NCBI RefSeq assembly: GCF_030811555.1
Contig: NZ_JAUSQZ010000001.1
Location: 6,569,241 to 6,633,240, forward strand
Length of the DNA stretch: 64,000 nucleotides
Source: Kineosporia succinea
GTDB taxonomy: Bacteria > Actinomycetota > Actinomycetes > Actinomycetales > Kineosporiaceae
Direction: 5' to 3'
Below the pieces are notes generated by a model. That model searched no databases, was not told the origin of the DNA, and worked only from the letters and a program-made list of their open reading frames with translations. The position numbers and the translations under genes were made by a program. Positions 25,229 to 35,618 of this stretch are shown here, one piece after another. Position 1 is the stretch's first letter, and each line of letters begins with the position of its first letter.

Positions 25229-25852
25229 GTGATGAACACCGAACCCGCCGTCCGCGCCCGCGATCTGCACTTCGCCTTCGACGACACGCCCGTGCTGCAC
25301 GGCGTCGACATCGACCTTCCCTGGGGTGCGGTGACCGCCGTGGCCGGGCCCAACGGCGCCGGCAAGTCCACGCTCGTCGAGATCCTCGCCGGTGTGCGCA
25401 CTCCCGGTTCCGGCTCGGTCGAGCGGGCGGACGCGGTGGCCCTGGTCGTGCAGCGCCCGGCCGCACCGGACACGCTGCCCCTGACGGTGCGCGACGTGGT
25501 GACGATGGGCACGTGGGACGCGCGGCGCACCCGGTCCCAGCGGCGCTCGCAGGTCGAAGAGGCGCTGCAGCGCGTGGATCTCGCGGATCTGGCCGATCGC
25601 CCGTTCCCGGCGCTGTCGGGCGGCCAGCGTCAGCGCGCCCTGCTGGCGCAGGGAATCGCCCGGCAGGCGCGCATCTTCCTGCTCGACGAACCGGCCAACG
25701 GCCTCGACACCGCCAGCCGGGCGCGCACCCGCGCGATGCTCGCGGCCGAGGCCGCGCGGGGCGCGGCCGTCGCCTGCGTGACGCACGACGACGTCTCGAT
25801 CCAGGCGGCCGACCTCGTGGTGCGACTCGAGAACGGGCGCCGGGTGCTCTGA
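25229..25852 (+). CDS. aztA: zinc ABC transporter ATP-binding protein
   Basis: A 207-residue ABC ATPase: Walker A GPNGAGKST, Q-loop region VVQRPAAPDT, signature LSGGQRQRALLAQ, Walker B IFLLDEPANGLD and switch histidine VTHD. Divergence from aztB across a Zur box, together with short size, supports assignment as the AztA component energising zinc uptake. GTG 25229 and ATG 25232 are adjacent alternative starts. Confidence 0.88.
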   Translation: MMNTEPAVRARDLHFAFDDTPVLHGVDIDLPWGAVTAVAGPNGAGKSTLVEILAGVRTPGSGSVERADAVALVVQRPAAPDTLPLTVRDVVTMGTWDARRTRSQRRSQVEEALQRVDLADLADRPFPALSGGQRQRALLAQGIARQARIFLLDEPANGLDTASRARTRAMLAAEAARGAAVACVTHDDVSIQAADLVVRLENGRRVL

Positions 25853-25866
25853 CCGACGCCCCGAAA

Positions 25867-25892
25867 GGGACGCGTCAGGCTCGACGCGTCCC
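25867..25892. terminator. bidirectional terminator
   Basis: GGGACGCGTC and GACGCGTCCC form a perfect 10-bp stem with a 6-nt loop in the convergent gap between aztA and the HNH gene. Confidence 0.85.
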
Positions 25893-25894
25893 GT

Positions 25895-26338
25895 TCAGTG
25901 GCCCAGCATCTGTTCCCACGAGGGAATGAACGGCGTGCGGCGCAGGGGCATCCCGGCCTGGGCGGGCGTGCGGTCACGCTTGCGCTGGTTGCACCGCTGG
26001 CAGGCGGCGACGGTGTTGAGCCACGAGTCGACGCCACCGTGCGAACGTGGCAGCACGTGGTCGACCGTGCTCGCCCGCGCGCCGCAGTAGGCGCAGGTGT
26101 GGTCGTCGCGTTCGAGCAGACCTCGCCGGCTCCAGGCCGGCCGGGTCTTATGTCGCCAGCGCATGGTCACGTACCGCAGCAGCCTCACCACCTTCGGCCG
26201 CGGCCAGGGACCCAGCGGGCGGCCGTCGGCGGCCTCCTCGACCACCGCGACCTGCCGCACGAGCATCCGCACCGCGTGGGGCAGTGAGACGTAGTGCAGA
26301 CGTTCGTAGGAAGCATTCAGTACGAGCACCCCGGACAC
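25895..26338 (-). CDS. HNH endonuclease
   Basis: A 147-residue HNH nuclease-fold protein. The zinc-knuckle and catalytic core is visible as CAYCGARASTVDHVLPRSHGG followed by NTVAACQRCNQRKRDRTP (two C-x2-C pairs and the HNH-type His/Asn/His positions). The N-terminal VLNASYERLHYVSLPHAVRM block is conserved in a common actinobacterial HNH family of unknown role. The GTG start at 26338 follows GAGGAGAGG; longer readings would run through the tRNA. Confidence 0.85.
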   Translation of the reverse strand: MSGVLVLNASYERLHYVSLPHAVRMLVRQVAVVEEAADGRPLGPWPRPKVVRLLRYVTMRWRHKTRPAWSRRGLLERDDHTCAYCGARASTVDHVLPRSHGGVDSWLNTVAACQRCNQRKRDRTPAQAGMPLRRTPFIPSWEQMLGH

Positions 26339-26365
26339 CGGCACCCTCTCCTCGTGAAAAAGCCG

Positions 26366-26439
26366 TGCCTGAGGAGGGATTCGAACCCCCAACCCCCACA
26401 TCCTGAATGTGGTGCCTCTACCGGTTGGGCTACACAGGC
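26366..26439 (-). tRNA. tRNA-like, anticodon CAG (Leu), short variable arm
   Basis: A 74-nt cloverleaf: acceptor GCCTGTG/CTCAGGC with one T-T mismatch, D arm GCCC...AGGC, anticodon stem CCACA/TGTGG around loop TTCAGGA (anticodon CAG), 5-nt variable loop, T arm GGGGG TTCGAAT CCCTC and discriminator A73. CCA is not encoded. CAG reads leucine codon CUG, yet bacterial tRNA-Leu normally has a long class II variable arm, which is missing. It could be a specialised, noncanonical or decayed tRNA. Confidence 0.8.
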
Positions 26440-26519
26440 GTCATCGAACCGGTCACGACCGAAAAGCCGCTCCCGCCCGGAAGAACCATGACATGCCGGA
26501 ATCCGGCCGGGCCACCGAA

Positions 26520-27434
26520 TTAACGCGCCGCCCGGTAGCTGACCTCGGCCAGCTCCACCATCCGGTGCGCCCACAGCAGCACCGCCGCACCGCTCGCCCA
26601 GCAGGCCAGCGTCATCAGGCCCAGCCGCACCCCGACCACCGGGCGTCGCACCGTGGGCTCCAGCAGCTCGCGCACCCGCTCGACCACGTCACCTCCGGAA
26701 GCGGCGAGCGCCGGGCCGGAGGAACCCAGCGCGGCTGCCCCGACAGCCCGCGCCACCACCCGCTCCGAGCCGACCTCTCGCACCGCGCAGGCGTCGGCCC
26801 AGCGTTCGACCGCCCCGTCGACCGCCCGGGACACGGGGCGCAGCAACGGGTTCGCGGCGGCGGCGAGCCGGGCCAACTGCACGTAGACGTGGTGCCGATG
26901 CCGCAGGTGGGCGCGTTCGTGAGCGAGCAGGGCCCGGCGCCCGGGACCGTCGAGGGTGCGCAGCAGCCCGGTCGTCACCACGATCCGCGCGGAGCGGCCG
27001 GGCACCGCCCAGGCCTGCACGCTCGGGTCGTCCACGGCCGAGATCCCCTCCACGAGAGGCAGACCCGCCGCGAGAGCCGAGGTGCGGCGGGCACTGGCGG
27101 CCACCCGCGCGGCGTGAGCGCCCGCGCGGGCCAGCATGACCAGGGCGACGAGGCCGAGCCCGAGGCCCACGGCGGGCGGGATCGGGCAGACGCGGTGCAG
27201 GTAGGACACGGACCAGTCGTGGGGGTGGATCGCGGGGAAGGTCGTGACGGTGCCGAGGTAGGCGGCCATGAGGAGCAGGGCCGCAGTGATGCCCGAGACG
27301 GTCGCGGCGAAAGCCGTCAGCAGCACGGTGGCCAGCGCCGGCGGCAGGGCCCGGGCCGGGCGGCTGACGGCGTAGGCGCTGAGACCTGCCATCGGGGGCA
27401 CCATCGCCAGGCCCAGCATGAGCGCCCGGATCAC
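26520..27434 (-). CDS. M56-family membrane metalloprotease (BlaR1-like)
   Basis: A 304-residue membrane protein with hydrophobic segments at about 1-22, 32-62 and 88-104 and one near the C-terminus. The zinc-protease motif is His172-Glu-x-x-His176 (AHERAHLRHRHH). Its gene start overlaps the stop of an upstream BlaI-type repressor, the standard BlaI/BlaR1-like signalling pair. No penicillin-binding sensor domain is attached, so the stimulus is unknown; cell-wall stress is the usual theme. Confidence 0.82.
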   Translation of the reverse strand: MIRALMLGLAMVPPMAGLSAYAVSRPARALPPALATVLLTAFAATVSGITAALLLMAAYLGTVTTFPAIHPHDWSVSYLHRVCPIPPAVGLGLGLVALVMLARAGAHAARVAASARRTSALAAGLPLVEGISAVDDPSVQAWAVPGRSARIVVTTGLLRTLDGPGRRALLAHERAHLRHRHHVYVQLARLAAAANPLLRPVSRAVDGAVERWADACAVREVGSERVVARAVGAAALGSSGPALAASGGDVVERVRELLEPTVRRPVVGVRLGLMTLACWASGAAVLLWAHRMVELAEVSYRAAR

Positions 27435-27805
27435 GACCGGTCCAGGAGATCACGCAGGATGCGGGAGGAGTCTTCGTCGAGGGTGTCGACGAAACGTGAC
27501 AGCACGCTGGCCCGGTCGACGCCCTCGTGCAGGAGTTTCTGCATCTGGTGGGCGGTCAGGCCGGCCTCGGACTCGGCGCGGGTGCCGTTGAGCGAGTAGG
27601 CGTAGGCGCGGCCGCGCGGTTCGCGCACGACGGCCTGCTTGGCGTGCAGCCGGGTCAGGGTGGTGAGCACCGTGGTGTAGGCCAGCGACTCGCCGAGTTC
27701 GGCCTGCACCTCGGCCGGGGTGAGGGGCACCCGGGAGGCAGCCAGGCAGGCCACGATCTCCTTCTCCAGGGCCCCGCTGCGCCGTGGATTGCTGCGTCCG
27801 GCCAT
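27431..27805 (-). CDS. BlaI/MecI/CopY-family repressor
   Basis: A 124-residue winged-helix repressor (LEKEIVACLAASRVPLTPAEVQAEL, then TTVLTTLTRLHAKQAVVREPRGRAYAY) with a C-terminal dimerisation helix region. It overlaps the M56 gene by four bases. M56 proteolysis would release repression. It faces the iron operon across a 154-bp region, but no clear BlaI dyad was found there. Confidence 0.87.
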   Translation of the reverse strand: MAGRSNPRRSGALEKEIVACLAASRVPLTPAEVQAELGESLAYTTVLTTLTRLHAKQAVVREPRGRAYAYSLNGTRAESEAGLTAHQMQKLLHEGVDRASVLSRFVDTLDEDSSRILRDLLDRS

Positions 27806-27901
27806 GACGTCAGTATCTCACTTTGCCGTCGATGCAACGCTCACAGGGGGCTTTCACCTCGGGAGATGCCGGGATCACGCCTCTTGCCAAGATCCTGTGG
27901 A

Positions 27902-27920
27902 TTAGGTAAGCCTTACCTCC
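27902..27920. promoter_or_regulatory. DtxR/IdeR iron box
   Basis: TTAGGTAAGCCTTACCTCC contains a perfect AGGTAAG-C-CTTACCT dyad (27904-27918), close to the DtxR/IdeR consensus. It is about 40 bp upstream of efeU, so the iron operon should be repressed when iron is plentiful. Confidence 0.8.
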
Positions 27921-27959
27921 GCAACTATTGCTGAATAGTTCTCACGAGGAGGAGGACCC

Positions 27960-28799
27960 GTGTTCGCCAACTATCTGATCGGCCTGCGTGAGGGCCTCGA
28001 GGCCGCCCTGGTGGTGAGCATCCTCGTGGCCTATCTGGTCAAGGCCGGGCGCCGCGACCGGCTCGCCCTGGTCGCCGCCGGGGTGCTGCTCGCGATCGCG
28101 CTCAGCGTCGCGTTCGGCGCCTTCCTGACGTACACCTCCACCACCCTGCTGCAGGACTTCAAGCAGCAGGAGCTGTTCGGCGGCACCCTCTCGGCGATCG
28201 CCGTGGTCTTCGTGACCGCGATGGTCTTCTGGATGCGCAAGACCGCCCGGAACCTGCGCGCCGAGCTCGACGGCAGGCTCACCCAGGCGCTCGAGGTGGG
28301 TGCCTGGGCCGTGGCCCTGACCGCGTTCCTCGCCGTCGGGCGCGAGGGCCTGGAGACCGCGCTGTTCTTCTGGTCGGCGGTGCAGGCCGCGGGCAGCACC
28401 ACCAGTCCCGTGGTCGGTTTCAGCCTCGGCATCGTGACCGCCGTGGTGCTGGCCTGGCTGCTGTACAACCGCACCCTGAAGCTGAACCTGGCCCGGTTCT
28501 TCACCTGGACCGGCGCCGGGCTGATCGTCATCGCCGCGGGCGTGCTGGCCTACGCCGTGCACGACCTGCAGGAGGCCGGCGTCATCCCGGGCCTTTACTC
28601 GCTGGCGTTCGACATCAGCGCGGTGATCCCGCCCAGCTCCTGGTACGGAACCCTGCTCAAGGGCGTCCTCAATCTCAGCCCGCAGACCACCTGGGCGCAG
28701 GCCATCGCCTGGACCGCCTACTTCGTCCCCGTCATGACTCTCTTCGTGCTCGGCACCCGCCGCGCCGGAATCCGGAAGCAGGAAACCACGCATGCCTGA
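27960..28799 (+). CDS. efeU: FTR1-family iron permease
   Basis: A 279-residue polytopic membrane protein with two REGLE iron-binding motifs in transmembrane helices (LREGLEAALVV near residue 10 and GREGLETALFF near residue 127), the hallmark of FTR1/EfeU ferric iron channels. The start follows GAGGAGGAGG. It heads efeU-efeO-efeB and overlaps efeO by eight bases. Confidence 0.93.
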   Translation: MFANYLIGLREGLEAALVVSILVAYLVKAGRRDRLALVAAGVLLAIALSVAFGAFLTYTSTTLLQDFKQQELFGGTLSAIAVVFVTAMVFWMRKTARNLRAELDGRLTQALEVGAWAVALTAFLAVGREGLETALFFWSAVQAAGSTTSPVVGFSLGIVTAVVLAWLLYNRTLKLNLARFFTWTGAGLIVIAAGVLAYAVHDLQEAGVIPGLYSLAFDISAVIPPSSWYGTLLKGVLNLSPQTTWAQAIAWTAYFVPVMTLFVLGTRRAGIRKQETTHA

Positions 28800-29952
28800 A
28801 GCCCTCTACAAGACTGTCGCGGCGGCAGGCGTTCTCGCGACCCTGGCCGCCTGCTCGTCCACCAGCGGCACCACGGCGACCAGCGGCTCCGACGGCCCGA
28901 TCACCGTCAAGGCCGGCGACAGCAACTGCGACGTCTCCACCACCGACATCGCCGCGGGCCGCCACACCTTCAGCGTCACCAACAGCGCCGGCCAGGTCAC
29001 CGAGGTCTACGTCTACGCCGAGGGCGACCGCATCATGGGCGAGGTCGAGAACATCGGCCCGGCCCTGTCGCGTGAGCTGATCGTCGACCTGCCCGCCGGT
29101 TCCTACGAGGTGGCCTGCAAGCCGGGCATGGTCGGCAACGGCAACCGCACCGCCCTCACCGTCTCCGGCCCGGCCGCCTCGCCGCAGAGCCTCGACGAGA
29201 ACCTGTAGAGCGCCGTCGACGAGTACAAGAAGTACGTCAACAGCGAGGCCGCGGCGCTGGTCGGCACCACCACGACGTTCACCGACGCCATCGGCAAGGA
29301 CGACCTCGACGCGGCCAAGGAGGCCTACCCGGCCGCACGTCTGCACTACGAGCGCATCGAGCCGATCGCCGAGAGCTTCGGTGACCTCGACCCGCTCATC
29401 GACATGCGCATCGACGACGCCACCGACGGAACGGATTTCACCGGTTTCCACGCCCTCGAGCAGCTGCTGTTCGAGAAGAAGACCCTCGACGGCGCCCCGG
29501 CCCTGGCCGAGCAGCTGAACGAGAACGTGGCCGAGCTGCAGACCCTGATCAAGGACGTGGACTTCACCCCTCTGGTCATGGGCAACGGTGCCAAGTCGCT
29601 GCTCGACGAGGTCGCCAAGAGCAAGGTGACGGGTGAGGAGGAGCGCTACTCGCGCATCGACCTGGTCGACTTCGCGGGCAACGTCGACGGCGCCCGCTAC
29701 GTCTACACCGCGCTGCGCCCGGCCCTGCTGGAGAAGGACGCGGAGCTGGTCAAGACCCTCGACGAGCGCTTCCCGGCCCTGGTCGACCTGCTCGAGACCC
29801 ACCGCGCCGAGGAGGGCGACGCCGGCTACGTCGCCGGCAGCCCGTACGTCTCCTACGACGACCTGAGCAAGGACGACGTGAAGGCTCTCGCGGTCGAGGT
29901 GGACGCGATCTCGGAGCCCCTCGGTCAGATCAGCGGGGTCGTCACGAAGTGA
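28792..29952 (+). pseudogene. efeO: EfeO iron-binding lipoprotein, interrupted by in-frame TAG
   Basis: The frame encodes a lipoprotein signal (lipobox Cys21), then a cupredoxin-like domain (about residues 35-125), then, after a TAG at 29206-29208, an uninterrupted M75/imelysin-type EfeO domain (VDEYKKYV ... HALEQLLFEKK ... SRIDLVDFAGN) to 29952. The two pieces are in the same frame and together have the length of a normal two-domain EfeO. The first in-frame ATG after the stop (29404) is inside the M75 domain, so the second half has no sensible own start or signal. A nonsense mutation, readthrough or a sequencing error are the options. Neighbours efeU and efeB are intact. Confidence 0.85.
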
Positions 29953-31190
29953 GTGAGGTCCCCGCAAGAACTCCACGGCTGAGCCGTCGCCGCCTTTTCG
30001 GCCTGCTCGGGGGCACCGGTGCCCTGGGTGCGGCAGCCGGGGTCGTCGCCACCCGATCAATGGTGGACGACCCGGTCACCTCGGGCGGTGACGTCGTGGA
30101 GTTCTTCGGGGACCACCAGGCCGGGATCGTCACCCCGGCCCAGGACCGGCTGCACTTCGCCACGTTCGACCTCAGTCCGGTCGCCAAGCGCGATCAGCTG
30201 ATCGAGCTGCTGACCGAGTGGACCAACGCGTCGCTGCGCATGACCGCCGGCCAGGACGTCGGCAGCGGCTCGGTCACCGGCGACCCGGGCGCGCCGCCCG
30301 ACGACACCGGAGAGGCCCTGGGCCTGTCACCCGCCCGCCTCACGATCACCGTCGGCTTCGGAACCACCCTGTTCGACGGCCGTTTCGGCCTGGCCGACCG
30401 GCGCCCCGAGCAGCTCGCCGACCTGCCCACGTTCGCCGGCGACGCGCTGAGGTCCGAGATCAGCGGCGGCGACCTGTGCGTGCAGGCCTGCTCGAACGAC
30501 CCGCAGGTCGCCGTGCACGCCATCCGCAACCTGGCCCGCATCGCCCGCGGCACCGCCAGCGTGCGCTGGTCGCAGCTGGGCTTCGGCCGCACGAGCAGCA
30601 CCACCACCGCCCAGCAGACCCCCCGCAACATGATGGGTTTCAAGGACGGCACGGCCAACCTCAAGGCCGAGGACACCGACCTGATGGCCGAGCACGTCTG
30701 GGCCCAGCCGGGCGACGGCCAGGACTGGATGACCGGCGGCTCCTACCTCGTCGCCCGCCGCATCCGCATGCTCATCGAGCCCTGGGACTCCACCCCGCTC
30801 ACCGAGCAGGAACGCGTCATCGGCCGCACCAAGGGCACGGGTGCCCCGATCGGCAAGAGCGCCGAGTTCGACACCACCGACCTGGGCCGGCTCGACCCGA
30901 ACTCCCACGTGCGCCTGGCCCACCCCGACAACAACGCCGGCGCCCGGATCCTGCGCCGCGGCTACTCCTTCACCGACGGCACCGACGACCTCGGCCGCCT
31001 CGACGCCGGCCTGTTCTTCCTCGCCTACCAGCGCGACCCGCGCACCCAGTTCGTCACGATCCAGAACTCCCTGGCGGGCAACAACAACGACGCGCTCAAC
31101 GAGTACCTGCAGCACGTCGGCAGCGGCCTGTTCGCCTGCCCGCCCGGGGTGAAGGCCGGCGAGCACTGGGGTCAGGCGCTGTTCGGCTAG
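29949..31190 (+). CDS. efeB: EfeB deferrochelatase/DyP peroxidase
   Basis: A 413-residue dye-decolorising-type heme peroxidase with a twin-arginine signal (LSRRRLFGLLGGTGALG). The DyP hallmark GFKDGTAN carries the catalytic Asp, and the late LAHPDNN...GYSFTDG segment is near the proximal heme side. EfeB works with EfeU and EfeO to release or oxidise iron outside the membrane. Its GTG overlaps the efeO stop, so translation may depend on ribosomes that read the efeO C-terminal half; the TAG in efeO could therefore lower EfeB too. Confidence 0.92.
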   Translation: MSEVPARTPRLSRRRLFGLLGGTGALGAAAGVVATRSMVDDPVTSGGDVVEFFGDHQAGIVTPAQDRLHFATFDLSPVAKRDQLIELLTEWTNASLRMTAGQDVGSGSVTGDPGAPPDDTGEALGLSPARLTITVGFGTTLFDGRFGLADRRPEQLADLPTFAGDALRSEISGGDLCVQACSNDPQVAVHAIRNLARIARGTASVRWSQLGFGRTSSTTTAQQTPRNMMGFKDGTANLKAEDTDLMAEHVWAQPGDGQDWMTGGSYLVARRIRMLIEPWDSTPLTEQERVIGRTKGTGAPIGKSAEFDTTDLGRLDPNSHVRLAHPDNNAGARILRRGYSFTDGTDDLGRLDAGLFFLAYQRDPRTQFVTIQNSLAGNNNDALNEYLQHVGSGLFACPPGVKAGEHWGQALFG

Positions 31191-31215
31191 AAGATGATCG
31201 GCGACCGCCCGCGGC

Positions 31216-32070
31216 TCAGTTCGTGCCGGAAGACGAAAACCCTTCAACGGCACCGCCGGTCAGGAACTCGCGCGCTCCCCGCAGACGCACGTCGAGCCGG
31301 GCCTGGGTGGCGGTGCTGTCGAGCCGGACGTCGATCGGCCCGGGCACCGCGGTGTCCGCGCGGAGACCAGTGGGCAGCTTCGTCTCGTCGAGCCCGTCGC
31401 GGCGGGCGATGAGCACGCCCAGTTCGTGGCGGCTGACGGCGTCGGTACCGGCCAGATGATGGACGCCCGAAGCGTCCTGGTCTCCCAGCTCCAGCAGGGC
31501 GGTGGCCAGGTCGGTGACGTGCACGGCGCAGCGCAGCTCGTCGGTGAACAGCACGCCCGAACGCGATCCGTCGGCCAGGCCGTGCACGAAACGTTCGGTC
31601 ATCGACTCGTGGCGGCCCACGATCAGCGAGGTCCGGGCGATCACCGAGGCCGGGTCGAGCCCGGCCACCGCCACCTCGGCCGCCGCCTTCGCCGCGCCGT
31701 AGGCACTCACCGGGTCGGGCTTCGCCGTCTCGTCGTAGGGGCCGGCGAGGCCGGAGAAGATCGCCTCGCTCGAGACGTGCACCAGCCGGGCCCCGACCTC
31801 GCGGGCGGCCGCGGCCACGTGCATGGCGCCGTCGGCGGTGGTGCTCCAGTCCGACTGCCGGTAGGCGGCGTTCACGACCAGCGAGGGACGCACGGACGCC
31901 AGGAGGGCGGCCACCTCACCCCGGTCGGTGATGTCGAGACGGTGCCACCGGGCCGCAGCCCCACCGGGCGACGTCAGATAGGTCGCCGCGACCGTCCGGC
32001 CCTGCTGCAGACCGAGCCGCACGAGCTCGCGGCCGAGGAATCCACTGCCACCGACGACCAGGAGGTCCAC
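31216..32070 (-). CDS. NAD(P)-dependent sugar-nucleotide reductase/epimerase (RmlD-like)
   Basis: A 284-residue extended short-chain dehydrogenase. The Rossmann motif VVGGSGFLGREL is at the start, with the dTDP-4-dehydrorhamnose-reductase-like blocks VVNAAYRQSDW, VHVSSEAIFSG and YGAAKAAAE (YxxxK catalytic pair). The GTG at 32070 is chosen because the Rossmann strand follows at once. It is divergent from a SorC regulator. It could reduce a nucleotide sugar or have a related NAD(P) role; no sugar cluster is adjacent. Confidence 0.8.
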   Translation of the reverse strand: MDLLVVGGSGFLGRELVRLGLQQGRTVAATYLTSPGGAAARWHRLDITDRGEVAALLASVRPSLVVNAAYRQSDWSTTADGAMHVAAAAREVGARLVHVSSEAIFSGLAGPYDETAKPDPVSAYGAAKAAAEVAVAGLDPASVIARTSLIVGRHESMTERFVHGLADGSRSGVLFTDELRCAVHVTDLATALLELGDQDASGVHHLAGTDAVSRHELGVLIARRDGLDETKLPTGLRADTAVPGPIDVRLDSTATQARLDVRLRGAREFLTGGAVEGFSSSGTN

Positions 32071-32171
32071 GTGGTTAGCCCATCTGTCAGAATAGAAATT
32101 CAGTATTGGCCCGACATGCGCTACGGTCGGCGGAACTGTCGGCCCACCGTCACGAAGTCCGAGGATCACCG

Positions 32172-33176
32172 GTGACCAGCACACCTGCGCACGAGCCGTC
32201 CGAGCAGACGCGTGACCTCGAGCCGGAACAGCTGCGGCTGCTCGTGCGCGTCGCCCGGCTCTACCACGAGCAGGGCGTGCGCCAGCCGCAGATCGCCGCC
32301 GACCTGCACATCTCGCAGCCGCGGGTGTCCCGGCTGCTGAAGCAGGCCACGAAGCTCGGCATCGTGCACACGGTCGTGACCGTGCCCACCGGCGTGCACT
32401 CCGACGTCGAGGAGCAGGTGCGCACAGCCTACGGGCTGCGCGACGTGGTGGTCGCCGAGGTCCCGCCCGGCGAGGAGGACCGGCACCTGCAGGTTCTCGC
32501 CTCGTCCGCGGCCGCCTACCTCGACGCGACGCTCAGCGGTGGCGACGACATCGGCATCTCGGCCTGGAGCGCGAGCCTGCTGGCGACTGTGGAGGCGATG
32601 CGCCCCAAGCGCCCGGCCGTCGCGCGCATCGTCAGTCAGGTGCTGGGCGGCATCGGCGACCCGAACGCCCAGGTCCGGGCGACGCGTCTGCTGAGCCGCT
32701 TCGCCGAGGTCACCGGAGGGCAGCCGGTGTTCATGCCGACGCCCGGTCTGGTCGGCAGCTCGCAGCTGCGCGAGGCGCTGACGGCCGATCCGTCGGTGGC
32801 CGGGATCGTGCGCTCGTGGGAGCAGCTGACCCTGCTGCTGGTCGGCATCGGCGGGCTGAGCCCGTCGCCCCTGCTGCGCAGCAGCGGCAACGCGATCACC
32901 GACGAGGAACAGCGCGAGCTGCGTGAGGCGAAGGCCGTGGGTGACGTGTGCCTGCGCTACATCGACGCCGAGGGCCGGCTCGTGGACTCGGCGTTCGACC
33001 AGCGCGTCGTGGGGATCACGCCCGGCCAGATCATGCGCATCGAACGGCGGGTCGGGGTGGCCGGCGGCGCCGAGAAGCACACCGCGATCCGGGCCGCCCT
33101 GCTCGGCGGCTGGGTGAACGTGCTCGTCACCGACCTGGAGTCGGCCTCGTTCCTGCTCGACCACAAGCCCAGCTGA
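32172..33176 (+). CDS. SorC-family transcriptional regulator
   Basis: A 334-residue regulator with an N-terminal helix-turn-helix (ARLYHEQGVRQPQIAADL then SQPRVSRLLKQA, about residues 25-65) and a C-terminal sugar-phosphate-binding SorC domain (GDDIGISAW, PGLVGSS, GIGGLSPSPLLRSSG). Such proteins respond to phosphorylated sugars. It is divergent from the reductase-like gene and ends at a strong terminator. Confidence 0.87.
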   Translation: MTSTPAHEPSEQTRDLEPEQLRLLVRVARLYHEQGVRQPQIAADLHISQPRVSRLLKQATKLGIVHTVVTVPTGVHSDVEEQVRTAYGLRDVVVAEVPPGEEDRHLQVLASSAAAYLDATLSGGDDIGISAWSASLLATVEAMRPKRPAVARIVSQVLGGIGDPNAQVRATRLLSRFAEVTGGQPVFMPTPGLVGSSQLREALTADPSVAGIVRSWEQLTLLLVGIGGLSPSPLLRSSGNAITDEEQRELREAKAVGDVCLRYIDAEGRLVDSAFDQRVVGITPGQIMRIERRVGVAGGAEKHTAIRAALLGGWVNVLVTDLESASFLLDHKPS

Positions 33177-33217
33177 AAGGGTGGACGCCGCGGTCACCAC
33201 GGCGTCCACCCTTTCAG
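33173..33217. terminator. perfect 18-bp stem terminator
   Basis: Bases 33173-33190 pair exactly with 33200-33217 around a 9-nt loop. The stem starts within the sorC stop region and ends two bases before the MFS stop, so it ends both convergent transcripts. It contains the GGTGGACG element. Confidence 0.92.
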
Positions 33218-33219
33218 TT

Positions 33220-34821
<1,602 letters not shown>

Positions 34822-35424
34822 TCACGGTTTCAGAAAGCTGTGGAGCAGGGCGACGGTCTTCTCGACCTGCGGCACCGGCGACTCCCCCGACTCCGGTGTC
34901 TTGGACCAGCAGCCCAGCCCGGTGCGCATGGCCGAGAAGGCCATCCCGGCGATCAGCGCGGGCGTGCTGTGCTCGGGTTCCAGGCCCAGACGCGTTGCCA
35001 CGGCCTCGCCCACCGACCGCTCGAAGGTGTCGAAGTTCGCCAGCATCGCGGCCATCACGGCCGGGTGCGCCTGCGCGAGTTCCATGACCTGGCCCAGGTC
35101 TTCACGCCCGGGCGGGTTGCTCTCGAGCTCCTTCACCAGCAGCCGGGTGAGGTCGCGCAGTACCTGCACCGGTTCCTGACCGGGTTCGGCCAGGAACTCG
35201 GACAGGGCGTCGTCGGGAAGGGCCCGCGGGCCGGCGATGACCGCGGCCTCCTTCGAGGCGAAGTAGTTGAAGAAGGTGCGCCGGGACACCCCGGACTCGG
35301 CGCTGATCATGTCGACGGTGACGTGATCGAAGCCGTGCCGCGCGACGAGCCGCAGCGTGGCCTCGTGAATCTCCCGCGCCGTCGCCTGCTTACGGCGAGA
35401 CCGCAGGTCCCCCTCATTGGTCAT
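34822..35424 (-). CDS. TetR-family regulator
   Basis: A 200-residue TetR regulator: HTH in ATLRLVARHGFDHVTVDMISAESGVSRRTFFNYF (recognition helix at RRTFFNYF), then a helical ligand domain. ATG 35424 is right before the domain. A perfect TTGCACA-T-TGTGCAA dyad lies 12-26 bp upstream, probably its own operator; the gene and the MFS exporter then share control. Confidence 0.87.
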   Translation of the reverse strand: MTNEGDLRSRRKQATAREIHEATLRLVARHGFDHVTVDMISAESGVSRRTFFNYFASKEAAVIAGPRALPDDALSEFLAEPGQEPVQVLRDLTRLLVKELESNPPGREDLGQVMELAQAHPAVMAAMLANFDTFERSVGEAVATRLGLEPEHSTPALIAGMAFSAMRTGLGCWSKTPESGESPVPQVEKTVALLHSFLKP

Positions 35425-35435
35425 ACGTTCAAGTA

Positions 35436-35450
35436 TTGCACATTGTGCAA
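35436..35450. promoter_or_regulatory. TetR autoregulatory operator
   Basis: TTGCACA-T-TGTGCAA is a perfect 7-1-7 dyad immediately upstream of the tetR start codon, where it would overlap the promoter. Confidence 0.7.
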
Positions 35451-35618
35451 GTTCTGCACACGAGGCACCGTGCTCGTTCGCCAGAGCGTCGATCGCGGCC
35501 GGGCAGGAACAGCGGTGGCCCGCCGCACCGCGGCGCGTCGTTCGTCTCGCGCATCGACGAGCCCGGACCACGACGACCCGCTCCACCTGGTCTCGTGATC
35601 AGGCCGTGCTCCCCGTGA

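Noticed and set aside
26340-26401. Longer N-terminus for the HNH protein
   Set aside because: It would translate through the tRNA; the GTG at 26338 has a ribosome site and matches the family start.
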